Origin: Methanobacteriota archaeon
GTDB lineage: Archaea; Halobacteriota; Methanosarcinia; Methanosarcinales; Methanosarcinaceae
DNA length: 64,000 nucleotides
Assembly (NCBI GenBank): GCA_016841265.1
Contig: JAENZL010000016.1
Span: forward strand, 8,051-72,050
Direction: 5' to 3'
Shown here piece by piece: positions 18,701-27,728 of the stretch (its first letter is position 1; each line of letters begins with the position of its first letter). The notes below the pieces were generated by a model. That model saw nothing but the letters and a program-made list of their open reading frames with translations. It ran no database searches and was not told where the DNA came from. Both the position numbers and the translations under genes were made by a program.

Positions 18701-19936
18701 TTACTGCCGCGAGACCTTTCCAATAACTTCTTCCACCGTAAGAAGTTCCTGTTCTCCGGATTTCATGTCTTTCAGGGTGAGCTTCCCGACTTCGAGTTCC
18801 TTTTCTCCCACAATTACCACATAGTCGGCACCGATGTTGTTTGCAAAAGTGAGCTGGGTCTTGAAATTGCGCTCCATCAGGTCTATGTGCACGGGCACGT
18901 ATTCCCTGAGCTTGTTTGCGAGTTTGACTGCTTCCAGGTGGGTTACGGGCTTTGAGACCAGGACCAGTTTCTTCGGCTCTTCAGGAACGAGTTCACAGAT
19001 TTCCATGATCCTGTCAAAGCCTATCCCGAAACCTGTCGAAGGCACATCACCACCTCCAAAAAGCTGGATCAACTGGTAGGAGCCACCACCGCAGACCTGC
19101 TTTTGGGCACCCAGACCTTCGCCGTAGACCTCAAAGACCATTCCGGTGTAATAATCAAGCCCTCGAGCAATCCCGAAGTCCAGGGAATACTCAACACCGT
19201 ATGCGTCAAGGAGCTCCAGAGTCTTTTCGAAACTTTCGATTTCCGGGATATTTCCTACGATTTCTTTTACCTTTGGGAGAATACCTTTTCCTTCCAGTTT
19301 GATCAGCCTGAAAAGGTTTGATTTCAGGGCTTCACTGGCATCGATCTCTTCGAGCAGGGATTCGAGCCCTTCATACTCTTTCTTGTCCACAAGCCGCATT
19401 ATCTTGCTCACGGTCTCGGAGTCAAGTTCCTGCAAAATAGTGCGGATCACGGCCAGATTTCCGATTTTCAGGTCACCTTTGATCCCTGCAGCCTTTAACA
19501 TTGCATTTGCCAGGGCAATGACCTCAGCATCTGAATCAGGCTTTTTGGTCCCGATAAGTTCCACTCCGAACTGCCAGAATTCTCTAAACCTTCCCTTTTG
19601 AGGACGTTCATAGCGGAAGCAGTTTTCAAAATAGAACAGCTTCAGGGGTTTTGGGAGGGCCTGCAGTTCATTTACATACATGCGCATGACAGGAGCCGTG
19701 AGTTCGGGCCTGAGGGTCATGGCTCTACCGCCCTTGTCCATAAAGTTGTAGAGTTCTCCTACGACCCCTTCCCCTGACTTCAGGGTGAAGAGATCCAGAT
19801 GTTCGAACGTGGGAGTAATGACCTCGCTGTAGCCCCAGTTGCGGGCAACATCCCTCATTATGCTTTCCACGTACCTTCGCCGGGAAGTATTGGCAGGTAA
19901 AAAATCCCGGGTCCCTCTTGGCCTATTGACTGTCAT
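18701..19936 (-). CDS. hisS: histidyl-tRNA synthetase
   Basis: Class II aminoacyl-tRNA synthetase charging tRNA-His, 411 residues. Class II motif 2 is visible as [22 protein letters not shown], histidine-specific motifs as [16 protein letters not shown] and SGFGIGFDR-type ([14 protein letters not shown], motif 3), and a C-terminal anticodon-binding domain from about residue 320. An upstream GTG gives four more residues, but the ATG at 19936 has an AGGTG site at the proper distance and gives the family-typical [14 protein letters not shown]. Single gene with its own upstream region. Confidence 0.97.
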   Translation of the reverse strand: MTVNRPRGTRDFLPANTSRRRYVESIMRDVARNWGYSEVITPTFEHLDLFTLKSGEGVVGELYNFMDKGGRAMTLRPELTAPVMRMYVNELQALPKPLKLFYFENCFRYERPQKGRFREFWQFGVELIGTKKPDSDAEVIALANAMLKAAGIKGDLKIGNLAVIRTILQELDSETVSKIMRLVDKKEYEGLESLLEEIDASEALKSNLFRLIKLEGKGILPKVKEIVGNIPEIESFEKTLELLDAYGVEYSLDFGIARGLDYYTGMVFEVYGEGLGAQKQVCGGGSYQLIQLFGGGDVPSTGFGIGFDRIMEICELVPEEPKKLVLVSKPVTHLEAVKLANKLREYVPVHIDLMERNFKTQLTFANNIGADYVVIVGEKELEVGKLTLKDMKSGEQELLTVEEVIGKVSRQ

Positions 19937-20474
19937 TTTTAAAAGCACCTGAATTCGATCGAATTAAACGAAATTATCGGTAAATGAAACAACCGGTAAA
20001 TAGATTTTATCTTTGATAAATAATCGGTAAATGAAATTATGTGAATCAAATATTATGTGAACCAAATATTATGTAAACCAAATATTATGTGAACCAAATA
20101 TTATGTGAACCAGATATTATGTGAACCAAATATTATGTGAACCAGATATTATGTGAACCAAATATTATGTGAACCAGATAATATATAAATGGAATAACGT
20201 GCAGATGGATTTCGAATGGTAGTAGTTAAAAACAAGCTATTTTACCTTTTCGATGTTTGCCCCAAACCCGTAAACAGAGGGATATCGAATACTCATGAAA
20301 ACGAGATATAAACACAGAAATAGTATATTAATTTTGTAAAATAAAGTAGAATGGATTCCAACAGGCACATTTTTCGAGATCAAACAATCCCAAAGCAAAT
20401 AAAGGCAAGTTTAAACTGACTAATATAATAAACAACTTAATATACCTGATTCACTGTAAATATTTGCGATTAAC
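19937..20474. other. divergent hisS / cobD upstream region
   Basis: No gene. It contains the nine-copy 16-bp repeat (20036-20179). On the cobD side, ttaatata at 20437-20444 lies about 31-38 bases before the GTG start, consistent with an almost leaderless cobD transcript; no Shine-Dalgarno site precedes that GTG. I see no cobalamin riboswitch-like structure. Confidence 0.5.
20036..20179. repeat. 16-bp tandem repeat, nine copies
   Basis: Nine head-to-tail copies of attatgtgaaccaaat, of which several read ...ccagat in an alternating pattern (copies 5, 7 and 9), plus single changes in copies 1 and 3. It sits between divergent hisS and cobD, so it may influence either promoter. Confidence 0.96.
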
Positions 20475-21965
20475 GTGTCAGAGCAAAGAAGTGTACCTGT
20501 AAGGGAGCATCTACTGAATCTGGAACCCTGCCGACATGGAGGGCTTATCCAGGAAACTTCGGAGAAATACGGGATTCCCGAAAGTGAAATTCTTGATTTT
20601 AGTGCAAACTTTAACCCGTTGGGAAGCCCCTTTGAATATCCAGGAAGTGGACTGGACTTTGATGAGATTATAAAAAATAGTCTCGGAAAAATTCTGGAAT
20701 ACCCTGACAACCGATATCTGGAGTTCCGGGAAGCCGCAGCCAAATTCGTGGGGCTTGGAGTGTCCCCCGAGAATATCATCCCGGGAAACGGCTCGACAGA
20801 AATCATCCGGCTCCTCGTTGAATGTGTGATTGAGAAGGGAGACAAAGTCCTCATCCCGTGGCCCACGTTCGGAGAATACGAAATGCAGTGCCGGATAATG
20901 GGAGCTGAGATCGAATACCCTTCCCAGGAAGAAATCGAAACCCTTCCGGACGAAGTTCTGGAAAAGGCAAAAATCCTGTTTATATGTAACCCCAATAATC
21001 CAACCGGAAAACTGCGCACAAGAAACCAGCTGAAAGCCCTTGCCGAGCGTTGCAGAGCCCACAAAACCTTACTTTATGTTGATGAGGCCTTTATCGACCT
21101 ATCTGACCCCGCTCAGAGTGTGGCAGACCTCACGGCTTCCAACGACTATATCTTTGTAATGCGTTCGCTTACCAAAGCCTTTGCGATTCCTGGTGTCAGG
21201 ATGGGCTTTGGAATTGCTTCTCCAGGAATGGCTGGAATCCTGAACAAGACCCGACTTTCCTGGAACCTGGGGACAATCGCAAATGCGATCGGAATCGCCC
21301 TCCTGAACATGGACGGCGGCGCCTGCAGCCAGTACCTTGAAGAATCAAGAGTCGCAATCAGGGAAGAAGGAAAGCTTTTAAAAGCAAAACTTGACAGGAT
21401 CAGGGGTTTTGAGGTCGGCGAGGTAAACGTCAATTATATCTTTGTCGACATCAGCGGGTTCATGCTTGACTCAGGGGAACTGAGCAAGCGCCTGGCAGCC
21501 CGTGGGGTCCTGGTCAGGGACTGTGCTAACTTCAAGTGCCTGGGAAAGGATTTCATAAGAGTTGCAGTCCGGCCCGCAGAAGAAAATGAGAAGCTCATAT
21601 CTGCAATCGGAGAATTAATTACCGAGTGGGGCAGGGAACAGGCGAAGCAGGAACTCCAGCATGTGATAGAAAAAGCGGCTGAGGAAGGAATAGGCGGCCG
21701 AAAGACCTGCGAATACTACCCCTGTCACTTCCAAGGCCAGAACTGCACCTTCTGCTTCTGTCCATTCTATCCCTGTGAGGACGAAAGGACAGGCGGAAAA
21801 TGGATCACAAGTTCCAGAGGCGGAAAAATCTGGAGTTGCGTAGACTGCCACCTTGTCCACAAAACAGAAATCGCCCAGCAGATCCTGGACTGTCTCATGC
21901 ATGAAGGCGATACCGAGGAACTCGTGAAAGTTGCCTGGAAAAAGGTGATGGAGCCCATTTTATGA
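20475..21965 (+). CDS. cobD: L-threonine-O-3-phosphate decarboxylase with cysteine-rich C-terminal domain
   Basis: PLP enzyme making (R)-1-aminopropan-2-ol phosphate, the linker of the cobamide nucleotide loop. Residues 1-385 are a class I/II aminotransferase fold with NPNNPTG (172-178), DEAF (203-206) and the PLP lysine in SLTKAFAIPGVRMG (Lys234). Residues 410-460 add a cysteine-rich module (Cys412, 417, 424, 427, 429, 434, 455, 458). The Methanosarcina mazei homologue is published as a bifunctional L-Thr kinase/decarboxylase whose extra domain holds metal centres, so this is the same architecture. GTG start, no visible Shine-Dalgarno site. The next gene, cbiB, starts within its stop (ATGA). 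Confidence 0.95.
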   Translation: MSEQRSVPVREHLLNLEPCRHGGLIQETSEKYGIPESEILDFSANFNPLGSPFEYPGSGLDFDEIIKNSLGKILEYPDNRYLEFREAAAKFVGLGVSPENIIPGNGSTEIIRLLVECVIEKGDKVLIPWPTFGEYEMQCRIMGAEIEYPSQEEIETLPDEVLEKAKILFICNPNNPTGKLRTRNQLKALAERCRAHKTLLYVDEAFIDLSDPAQSVADLTASNDYIFVMRSLTKAFAIPGVRMGFGIASPGMAGILNKTRLSWNLGTIANAIGIALLNMDGGACSQYLEESRVAIREEGKLLKAKLDRIRGFEVGEVNVNYIFVDISGFMLDSGELSKRLAARGVLVRDCANFKCLGKDFIRVAVRPAEENEKLISAIGELITEWGREQAKQELQHVIEKAAEEGIGGRKTCEYYPCHFQGQNCTFCFCPFYPCEDERTGGKWITSSRGGKIWSCVDCHLVHKTEIAQQILDCLMHEGDTEELVKVAWKKVMEPIL

Positions 21966-22960
21966 TCATTCCGGACAGCGGACATCTAGCACTGGTACTC
22001 TTGCTAGCCGCGGCTCTCGACGTTGTGTTTGGAGAGCCACCGGCAGCTGTACATCCCGTAGTCTGGATAGGGAAGCTTATAGGCATCCTGAAAAAAGCGG
22101 CCCCAAGAATTCACAGGAAGCTATACGGGGTTGGAATGGCGCTTTCATGCGTCCTGTTTGCAGCCCTGGTGGGTTATTCGGCGATCTACATTGCCGCCCT
22201 TCCCTGGATGCCAGGAATTCTCGGGCTTCTGATCGAAGCTTACTTCCTGAAAGCAACCTTTGCGATCCGCTGTCTTCTCACCCCGGCCCGGGACATATAC
22301 AAAAACCTGGAGAAAGGAAAGCTGGAAGCAGTCAGAGAACTGCTCCCTATCTACGTGAGCCGGGACCCTGAAAAGCTGAACAGAACCCAGATGTCATCGG
22401 CAGTTGTAGAGTCAGTTTCCGAGAATTTCGTGGACGGCATCCTGAGCCCGATATTCTATTACGCCCTTTTCGGGGAGCTCGGGTTAGTAGCCGCATACGC
22501 ATACAAAGCAATAAATACCCTTGACTCTATGGTAGGCTACAAAACCGAACCATACAGGGAACTCGGATACTTTTCGGCAAAGTCCGACGATGTACTTAAC
22601 TGGATCCCTGCTCGTATTTCCGTGTTTTTTATCCTTATTGCAGCCTTTTTTATTGCTCTGATCCCGAGAAACGAAGGAAAAGTAAACCCTCTGGAAAGCA
22701 TAAAAAGCGCTATAAAAGACGGAGCAAAGACCCCCTCTCCGAATTCAGGATATCCCATGGCAGCCACTGCCGGGGCTCTTGGGGTGAAGCTAGAAAAACC
22801 CGACAATTATGTGCTTGGGGCCGCGTATTCTCCCACGGAAATAAAAGATATAAAAAGGGTATCCCAATTGATAGCAATCGCATCAGGAGTCTCACTTGCC
22901 GTCTTTGCGGCAATGATCCAGATCATGGGAGTCCAGCTATCAGCGATTCTGTATCTGTGA
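21962..22960 (+). CDS. cbiB: adenosylcobinamide-phosphate synthase
   Basis: Membrane enzyme joining aminopropanol phosphate to adenosylcobyric acid. The 332-residue protein has the family's opening (LDVVFGEPPAAVHPVVWIGKLI), the middle block SSAVVESVSENFVDGILSP with YKAINTLDSMVGYK, and the C-terminal PNSGYPMAATAGALGVKLEKP. Several hydrophobic segments are present. It overlaps cobD by four bases, so the linker-making and linker-attaching enzymes are translationally coupled. Confidence 0.96.
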   Translation: MIIPDSGHLALVLLLAAALDVVFGEPPAAVHPVVWIGKLIGILKKAAPRIHRKLYGVGMALSCVLFAALVGYSAIYIAALPWMPGILGLLIEAYFLKATFAIRCLLTPARDIYKNLEKGKLEAVRELLPIYVSRDPEKLNRTQMSSAVVESVSENFVDGILSPIFYYALFGELGLVAAYAYKAINTLDSMVGYKTEPYRELGYFSAKSDDVLNWIPARISVFFILIAAFFIALIPRNEGKVNPLESIKSAIKDGAKTPSPNSGYPMAATAGALGVKLEKPDNYVLGAAYSPTEIKDIKRVSQLIAIASGVSLAVFAAMIQIMGVQLSAILYL

Positions 22961-23000
22961 CCTGCAGAAACCGGATAGTATTTACCAGGATTAATAGTAT

Positions 23001-23090
23001 CTGAAGATTATTTACCTGAAGATTGTTTACCTGAAGATTGTTTACCTGAAGATTGTTTACCTGAAGATTGTTTACCTGAAGATTATTTAC
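23001..23090. repeat. 15-bp tandem repeat, six copies
   Basis: Six copies of ctgaagattgtttac; the first and last read ...ttatttac. Located 40 bases after the cbiB stop. Confidence 0.95.
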
Positions 23091-23281
23091 CAGGATATCA
23101 TAACACTGTGAATAATTGGGACGGAAACCCTCAGAATTTTTGCAGAATTTGCAGAAGAATCGGGATTTCAATTGATTCAGGATATTCGGATCATGTTCCC
23201 CCAAAAGAAATTCCTGACAATAATTGATATTGCAGGATCCATGTATTTAGACCTGAGATGTCAACTGGCAAATCAGCCAGG

Positions 23282-23406
23282 ATAAACATTAAAACTTATA
23301 TCAACCGTTTTGATATATCACCCGGAATAAACATTAAAACTGATACCAACCGTTTTGATATATCACCCGGAATGAACATTAGAACTTATATCAACCGTTT
23401 TGAGAA
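23282..23406 (+). repeat. 45-bp repeat with internal dyad upstream of cobZ
   Basis: Two full 45-bp units (23282-23326, 23327-23371) and a third truncated one to 23406. The first unit contains the perfect dyad TATATCAA-ccgtt-TTGATATA; in unit two the left arm has two changes and in unit three the right arm is cut off. Each unit also brings a TATA-like tgatatatc. The array ends directly in front of cobZ, so it may be both promoter and operator. Confidence 0.85.
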
Positions 23407-23423
23407 CTCTCGAAGTGATCATT

Positions 23424-23966
23424 ATGAAGTTATCCGATATTGAGGAGAGGGACCTGAAAAAAGGGCAGCCTGAACAGATAGAGGAAAAAGCTACCATTGA
23501 CATCCTCGACGTTCTGGCAGAAGAAGGCATCAGCGTACAGGACCTTGCAGACACGGCTCTCGAAATGTACGTCCCGCACCCGGGGCTCGAGACCAGGGAA
23601 AAAGCCGAGGCGTTGTTTAAAAGGGAACTCAAATTCGCCCTTTCAGACCCTAACCTCTGCCTCCTGATCTACTCGGGGATTTTGCTGGAAAGAGAAGGCA
23701 TGGCGGGAACCCTTCCGAACCTTAGTAAAAAGTCCTATGAAAAAGACCTGTCTTTTATCATCGCAGACGAGGTGCTGGGCAACAGCATCGCTAACTACAT
23801 TAGCGGGTCCAAAGGAACTTTTGAATTCGTGAGGTTCGATAAGCAAAAACCGGGAATCCTTGCAACGCTCGGACCTTTCATGGATGACGTGATCGGAGGG
23901 TTGATAGGTGGGGTATCTTCCAACATGTATTCACGAGGTATGGTAGACTGTAAGAGCAGTGACTGA
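23424..23966 (+). CDS. cobZ: alpha-ribazole-5'-phosphate phosphatase, archaeal type
   Basis: Removes the phosphate from alpha-ribazole phosphate in lower-ligand activation; the archaeal enzyme was identified in Methanosarcina mazei and replaces bacterial CobC. The 180-residue product has the PgpA-like fold: [20 protein letters not shown] near the N-terminus, then [20 protein letters not shown] and the C-terminal [18 protein letters not shown]. The ATG at 23424 is chosen over a GTG or similar eight codons upstream because the family begins close to this position. It is followed within 25 bases by cobS. Confidence 0.92.
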   Translation: MKLSDIEERDLKKGQPEQIEEKATIDILDVLAEEGISVQDLADTALEMYVPHPGLETREKAEALFKRELKFALSDPNLCLLIYSGILLEREGMAGTLPNLSKKSYEKDLSFIIADEVLGNSIANYISGSKGTFEFVRFDKQKPGILATLGPFMDDVIGGLIGGVSSNMYSRGMVDCKSSD

Positions 23967-23986
23967 AAAAACGGACGGTGAAGCAG

Positions 23987-24829
23987 ATGAATTCTTATCT
24001 ACTTGCTTTTAAGTCGGGCTTTGGTTTCCTTTCCACGATTCCAGTGGGAATCAGCATGGAAGGGATCGACGAGCTTATGAAAAAGATCTATTTTTACCCC
24101 GTTGTGGGAGCCATACTCGGATTGCTTATCGGGGCAGCCGCATATATCGGGCAGGCAGTTTTACCGGATACGGTTATCGCCGCCCTGATTATGGTATTAA
24201 CATATTATCTAACAGGCTTCAATCACCTTGACGGGGTCACGGATATCGGGGACGGTTTCATGGCCCACGGGTCCCCTGAAAAGAAAATAAAAGCTTTGAA
24301 AGACACAAACCTCGGGACCGGAGGGGTATCTTCCTGTATTCTTTTGTTGTTAATGTTCTACGCTTCAATAAGGGCTGTGCAGGCAGAAGGAATAGTTACT
24401 TTCGGGCCCGGTTTGCCCTTGTTAATGTTTTTAACCCTGTTTATAGCAGAGGTCAGCGCCAAACAGTCCATGCTCACCATTGCAGCATTCGGAAAGCCCA
24501 TACCTCCCCAGGGAGACCAGGCATATCCCGGCCTTGGAAGCATGACCATAGACGGCGCAACTAAAAAGAATTTCATTATAGGCTTTGTCTTCGGAGCGGT
24601 TGTATGTTTCCTGGCCATGGGGTTCATCGGACTGCTTCCGTACCTTGCAGCCTGCGGCTCAGCCCTCGTGCTCCTGAACCGAAGCTATGCCCACTTCGGG
24701 GGCCTGAACGGCGACGGGATAGGTATGGCAAACGAAATTGGCAGGGTAGTTGCCCTGGTTACTATCGCAGTTATTCTAAAACTATCTATAAACGGAAACC
24801 CGGGAGGATTTGAATGGACGCTATTGTAA
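23987..24829 (+). CDS. cobS: adenosylcobinamide-GDP ribazoletransferase (cobalamin synthase)
   Basis: Membrane enzyme that joins AdoCbi-GDP and alpha-ribazole. The 280-residue protein has six or seven hydrophobic segments and the conserved [20 protein letters not shown] block (around residues 82-101), whose acidic residues bind metal, and [16 protein letters not shown] near the C-terminus. A GTG three codons earlier is possible, but the ATG at 23987 is placed correctly behind GGTGA. Its 3' end overlaps cobY by 16 bases. Confidence 0.95.
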   Translation: MNSYLLAFKSGFGFLSTIPVGISMEGIDELMKKIYFYPVVGAILGLLIGAAAYIGQAVLPDTVIAALIMVLTYYLTGFNHLDGVTDIGDGFMAHGSPEKKIKALKDTNLGTGGVSSCILLLLMFYASIRAVQAEGIVTFGPGLPLLMFLTLFIAEVSAKQSMLTIAAFGKPIPPQGDQAYPGLGSMTIDGATKKNFIIGFVFGAVVCFLAMGFIGLLPYLAACGSALVLLNRSYAHFGGLNGDGIGMANEIGRVVALVTIAVILKLSINGNPGGFEWTLL

Positions 24830-25425
24830 TGGCAGGGGGACTGGGCCAGAGGCTCGGAATGGGGGAAAAACCCTGTATTGAACTACTTGGAAAACCACTT
24901 ATCTCTTACGTAATCGATACCTTGAGAGCCGCAAAGAATATAGACAAGATCTTCGTAGCAGTCTCACCGGTCACTCCCAGGACCGAGATCATGCTCCAGG
25001 AACGCTATAAAGGCGAAGTAGGGGTAATCCGGACCTTTGGTGGAAATTATGTGGGAGACATGATCCATGCCGTGGAAACCTCCGGAGCAAAGGGCTCCGT
25101 AATGATTATTATGTCAGACCTGCCCCTCCTTGATTCAGGAATGATAGACTCGGTCATAGAAAAGTATGAGGAAGCTGGGACTCCTGCACTTTCGGTTTAT
25201 GTTCCGATCAACGTCTGCAAGGAAGCAGGCATCAGACCGGACACCGTCTTTAACAAAGAAGGAAAACTTATCGTGCCAACGGGAGTAAACATTCTGGACA
25301 GTTCGAATATCAGACAAGAACAGGAAGACTTTAATCTGATACTGAATAATCCCAAACTAGCAATGAATGTGAATACGGTTAAGGACCTGCAGCGCTGCAA
25401 GGAACTGCTGCAATGTGTAAATTAA
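24814..25425 (+). CDS. cobY: adenosylcobinamide-phosphate guanylyltransferase, archaeal type
   Basis: Transfers GMP from GTP to adenosylcobinamide phosphate; archaea use CobY instead of the bacterial kinase/guanylyltransferase CobU. The 203-residue protein has the nucleotidyltransferase opening [26 protein letters not shown] and the acidic [13 protein letters not shown] block that binds the metal. It starts inside cobS and lies 7-25 bases before sufC, so B12 and Fe-S assembly genes appear to be cotranscribed. Confidence 0.95.
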   Translation: MDAIVMAGGLGQRLGMGEKPCIELLGKPLISYVIDTLRAAKNIDKIFVAVSPVTPRTEIMLQERYKGEVGVIRTFGGNYVGDMIHAVETSGAKGSVMIIMSDLPLLDSGMIDSVIEKYEEAGTPALSVYVPINVCKEAGIRPDTVFNKEGKLIVPTGVNILDSSNIRQEQEDFNLILNNPKLAMNVNTVKDLQRCKELLQCVN

Positions 25426-25432
25426 AAAAAAA

Positions 25433-26182
25433 TTGCTAGAGGTGTCATATATTCTAACCTTAAAAAAACTGGAATTATGCCGTGATGGAAAAAAAATCCT
25501 GCGCGGGGTCAACCTGGAAATTGGAAATCAGGAGATCCACAGCATCATTGGTGCAAACGGTGCGGGAAAAAGTACACTTGCCTATACCCTGATGGGACTT
25601 CAGGGCTATGAACAAAATGAAGGCAGCATTATTTTTGACGGGGAAGACATCGCGGAACTTTCAATCACGGAACGTGCAAAAAAAGGCATAACCCTTGCCT
25701 GGCAGGAACCAGCCCGCTTCGAAGGACTCAAAGTAAGGGACTACCTTGCAATAGGAGCAAGAGATAACGGTGGCATCACGGAAGAAGAGCTAAAAGATGC
25801 CCTCTGCAAAGTAGACCTGAACCCCGAAAAGTATCTTGACAGGGAAGTAGGGGAAGCCCTCAGCGGAGGCGAAAGGAAGAGGATAGAACTTGCCTCCATT
25901 ATCACCATGAAGCCGAAACTTGCCATCCTCGACGAACCTGACTCAGGAATCGACGTGGTCTCCCTGAAGGAAATTGTAAACCTGATCAGGGCACTCAAGG
26001 AAAACGGCTCTTCGGTGCTTGTGATCACACACCGGGAAGAAATCGCAGCTGCCTCTGACAAAGCATCCCTCATGTGTGAAGGGGTGATCCTGAGGAGCGG
26101 AGACCCCCTGGAGATCAGCGAATTTTTCAAAAACAGGTGTATCCCCTGTGACAATAGGATATATCCCCTGACGGAGAACTAA
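25433..26182 (+). CDS. sufC: Fe-S cluster assembly ATPase SufC
   Basis: Soluble ABC-type ATPase driving SufB scaffolds in iron-sulfur assembly. Walker A is GANGAGKST, signature ALSGGERKRIELASI, Walker B LAILDEPDSGID, and H-loop VITHREE; LAWQEPARFEGLKVRDYLA is typical SufC. The frame allows TTG at 25433 or GTG at 25442, neither with a ribosome site. The only Shine-Dalgarno-like sequence, AGAGGTG, is spaced for an ATT at 25451, which would give the family-like start ILTLKKLEL. I list the full open frame and flag the start as unresolved. SufB follows after two bases. Confidence 0.93.
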   Translation: MLEVSYILTLKKLELCRDGKKILRGVNLEIGNQEIHSIIGANGAGKSTLAYTLMGLQGYEQNEGSIIFDGEDIAELSITERAKKGITLAWQEPARFEGLKVRDYLAIGARDNGGITEEELKDALCKVDLNPEKYLDREVGEALSGGERKRIELASIITMKPKLAILDEPDSGIDVVSLKEIVNLIRALKENGSSVLVITHREEIAAASDKASLMCEGVILRSGDPLEISEFFKNRCIPCDNRIYPLTEN

Positions 26183-26184
26183 CG

Positions 26185-27147
26185 ATGACCCTTACAAAAC
26201 TGGACATGCTTTCCAAAGATACGGAAGATATGAACTCAGCCTATGATGCGGCCGGGGGAAACTCTGAAGTTCTGCACAATCACGAAATGTCCAGCCTCGT
26301 AGTTAGCGGGAACAAAGTGCTCAGCGCAAACGGGACCGAAGGGATTGTGCTTGAAAAAAAGGAAACCGAAAACGGCGTAGATATCAAAATGACCATCCAG
26401 AAGGGGTACAAAATCCCCCTCCCCGTCCACCTCTGCTTCGGTTTGATCCCGAAAGATGGAATCCAGGAAATTAAGATGGACTTCGTAGCCGAAGAGGATT
26501 CCGAAGTAGAGCTTATTGCCCACTGCACCTTCCCAAATGCTGTAAAGGTCGTCCACAAAATGGACGCTAAGATGGTCATCGGAAAGAACGCTTCCCTAAA
26601 ATACACCGAAACCCACTTTCATGGCCCCCACGGAGGCATCGAGGTGCTCCCGAAAGCCTACGTAAAAATAGAGGAAGGAGGCAAGTACTATACGAATTTC
26701 GCCCTCATTTCCGGGAGAGTCGGCTTCCTTGAATTTGACTATAGTGTGGACGCGGAAAAGGATTCCATCTGCGAAATGGTCACAAAGGTCTACGGAAAAG
26801 CCGACGATAAAATAAGGATCCTAGAGAAAATCGCCCTGAACGGGGAAAACGCCCGGAGCGTTATCAAAAGCAGGATTGCCATCACCGACAACGCGATATC
26901 CGAATTCAGGGGAATCACCGAAGGCCATGCCCCCAGGGCCCGCGGGCATGTGGACTGCATGGAAGTCATCCAGGGCAACGCAAAAGCCGAAGCCATACCC
27001 ATCGTCCGTGTCGACAACCCCCTTGCAAAGGTCACTCACGAAGCCGCCATCGGCTGCGTGGACAAAAAGGAAGTCGAGACCCTCATGGCTCGCGGCCTCG
27101 AAGAAGATGATGCAATAGATATAATCGTGAAAGGAATGCTTGCCTGA
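26185..27147 (+). CDS. sufB: Fe-S cluster assembly scaffold SufB/SufD
   Basis: Scaffold partner of SufC; with it forms the minimal SufBC system common in methanogens. The 320-residue protein is short compared with bacterial SufB (about 480) but contains the beta-helical core and the conserved C-terminal region RGHVDCMEVIQGNAKAEAIP, VTHEAAIGCVDKKEVETLMARG, including the Cys and His-Glu-Ala residues used in cluster assembly. The ATG follows the sufC stop by two bases. Archaeal SufBC supplies the many Fe-S enzymes of methanogenesis. Confidence 0.93.
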   Translation: MTLTKLDMLSKDTEDMNSAYDAAGGNSEVLHNHEMSSLVVSGNKVLSANGTEGIVLEKKETENGVDIKMTIQKGYKIPLPVHLCFGLIPKDGIQEIKMDFVAEEDSEVELIAHCTFPNAVKVVHKMDAKMVIGKNASLKYTETHFHGPHGGIEVLPKAYVKIEEGGKYYTNFALISGRVGFLEFDYSVDAEKDSICEMVTKVYGKADDKIRILEKIALNGENARSVIKSRIAITDNAISEFRGITEGHAPRARGHVDCMEVIQGNAKAEAIPIVRVDNPLAKVTHEAAIGCVDKKEVETLMARGLEEDDAIDIIVKGMLA

Positions 27148-27221
27148 GGGCAGTATTCTCCTTTTTCACCCCCTCAAGAATTCGAATTCCAAACCGCCGG
27201 CCGGAAAAGATTCGATTTAAA

Positions 27222-27617
27222 TTGAAGGGATTCAAAACAGGAGTTGAGAACATAAACAGCTATATTACTATCCTTGGAAAAAAGTATTCCGAGAAAAACC
27301 TCCGGCTTATCACAGGCAAAAGGGACGTTAGTTGCCACACGGAAAACATCCCTGAAGAAATGCTCCTTTTATGCGAAACCATCGAAGAGCCCCTGCGACT
27401 CCCTTACATGCTAGAAACCTTTTACACCATGCAGATTAAAAACGAAAAAGCCTTTCATTTTTCCCTGCTCCGGGTTCAGGTTGATTCGGACCTCAGGATG
27501 CATGAGGACATCCAGAAGTGCCAGCAAAGGAAATATGTGGCAGAAACCCTTGAGAAATTGCTCTACGGGGAACTGATGCTCGGAGGAGAAGTCCCGGAAA
27601 TCGAAGATGCTTATTAA
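27222..27617 (+). CDS. small conserved-looking protein of unknown function
   Basis: I do not recognise this 131-residue product. It is soluble, mildly acidic, with two Cys in the first half (CHTENIPEEMLLLC) and one in the second half (IQKCQQRKY), and a helical C-terminus. The start is a TTG without a clear ribosome site. Codon use resembles the neighbours, and it follows sufB by 74 bases on the same strand, so it could be part of the cob-suf transcription unit. Poly-T repeats follow immediately. It could also be an unrelated small gene; no function is claimed. Confidence 0.6.
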   Translation: MKGFKTGVENINSYITILGKKYSEKNLRLITGKRDVSCHTENIPEEMLLLCETIEEPLRLPYMLETFYTMQIKNEKAFHFSLLRVQVDSDLRMHEDIQKCQQRKYVAETLEKLLYGELMLGGEVPEIEDAY

Positions 27618-27622
27618 ACTAT

Positions 27623-27728
27623 CTTTTTTAACTACCTTTTTTAACTACCTTTTTTAACTACCTTTTTTAACTACCTTTTTTAACTACCTTTTTTACTACC
27701 TTTTTTACTACCTTTTTTACTACCTTTT
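27623..27728 (+). terminator. 13/12-bp poly-T repeat array, probable multi-site terminator
   Basis: Five copies of cttttttaactac (13 bp) then three copies of cttttttactac (12 bp) and a partial. Each brings a run of six T on the plus strand, beginning 6 bases after the stop of the unknown gene that ends the cob-suf unit. Archaeal RNA polymerase stops at oligo-U, so the array would act as up to nine serial stop sites. Repeat seen directly; terminator role inferred. Confidence 0.65.

Larger units (their letters stand above)
22961..23423. other. cbiB-cobZ spacer with two repeat arrays
   Basis: No gene. The spacer is made of a 15-bp array (23001-23090), about 190 bases of unique sequence, and a 45-bp array (23282-23406) ending 18 bases before the cobZ ATG. 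The interruption suggests cobZ-cobS-cobY-sufCB form a transcription unit separate from cobD-cbiB. Confidence 0.55.

Noticed and set aside
20036-20179. Nine 16-bp repeats taken as a CRISPR array
   Set aside because: Units are head to tail with no unique spacers, and no cas genes are in the window.
19937-20474. A cobalamin riboswitch before cobD
   Set aside because: I find no B12-box-like sequence or suitable structure; the region is AT-rich with tandem repeats and the transcript seems almost leaderless.
23282-23406. 45-bp repeats taken as a CRISPR-like array
   Set aside because: No spacers between units; only three copies; ends directly at a gene start.
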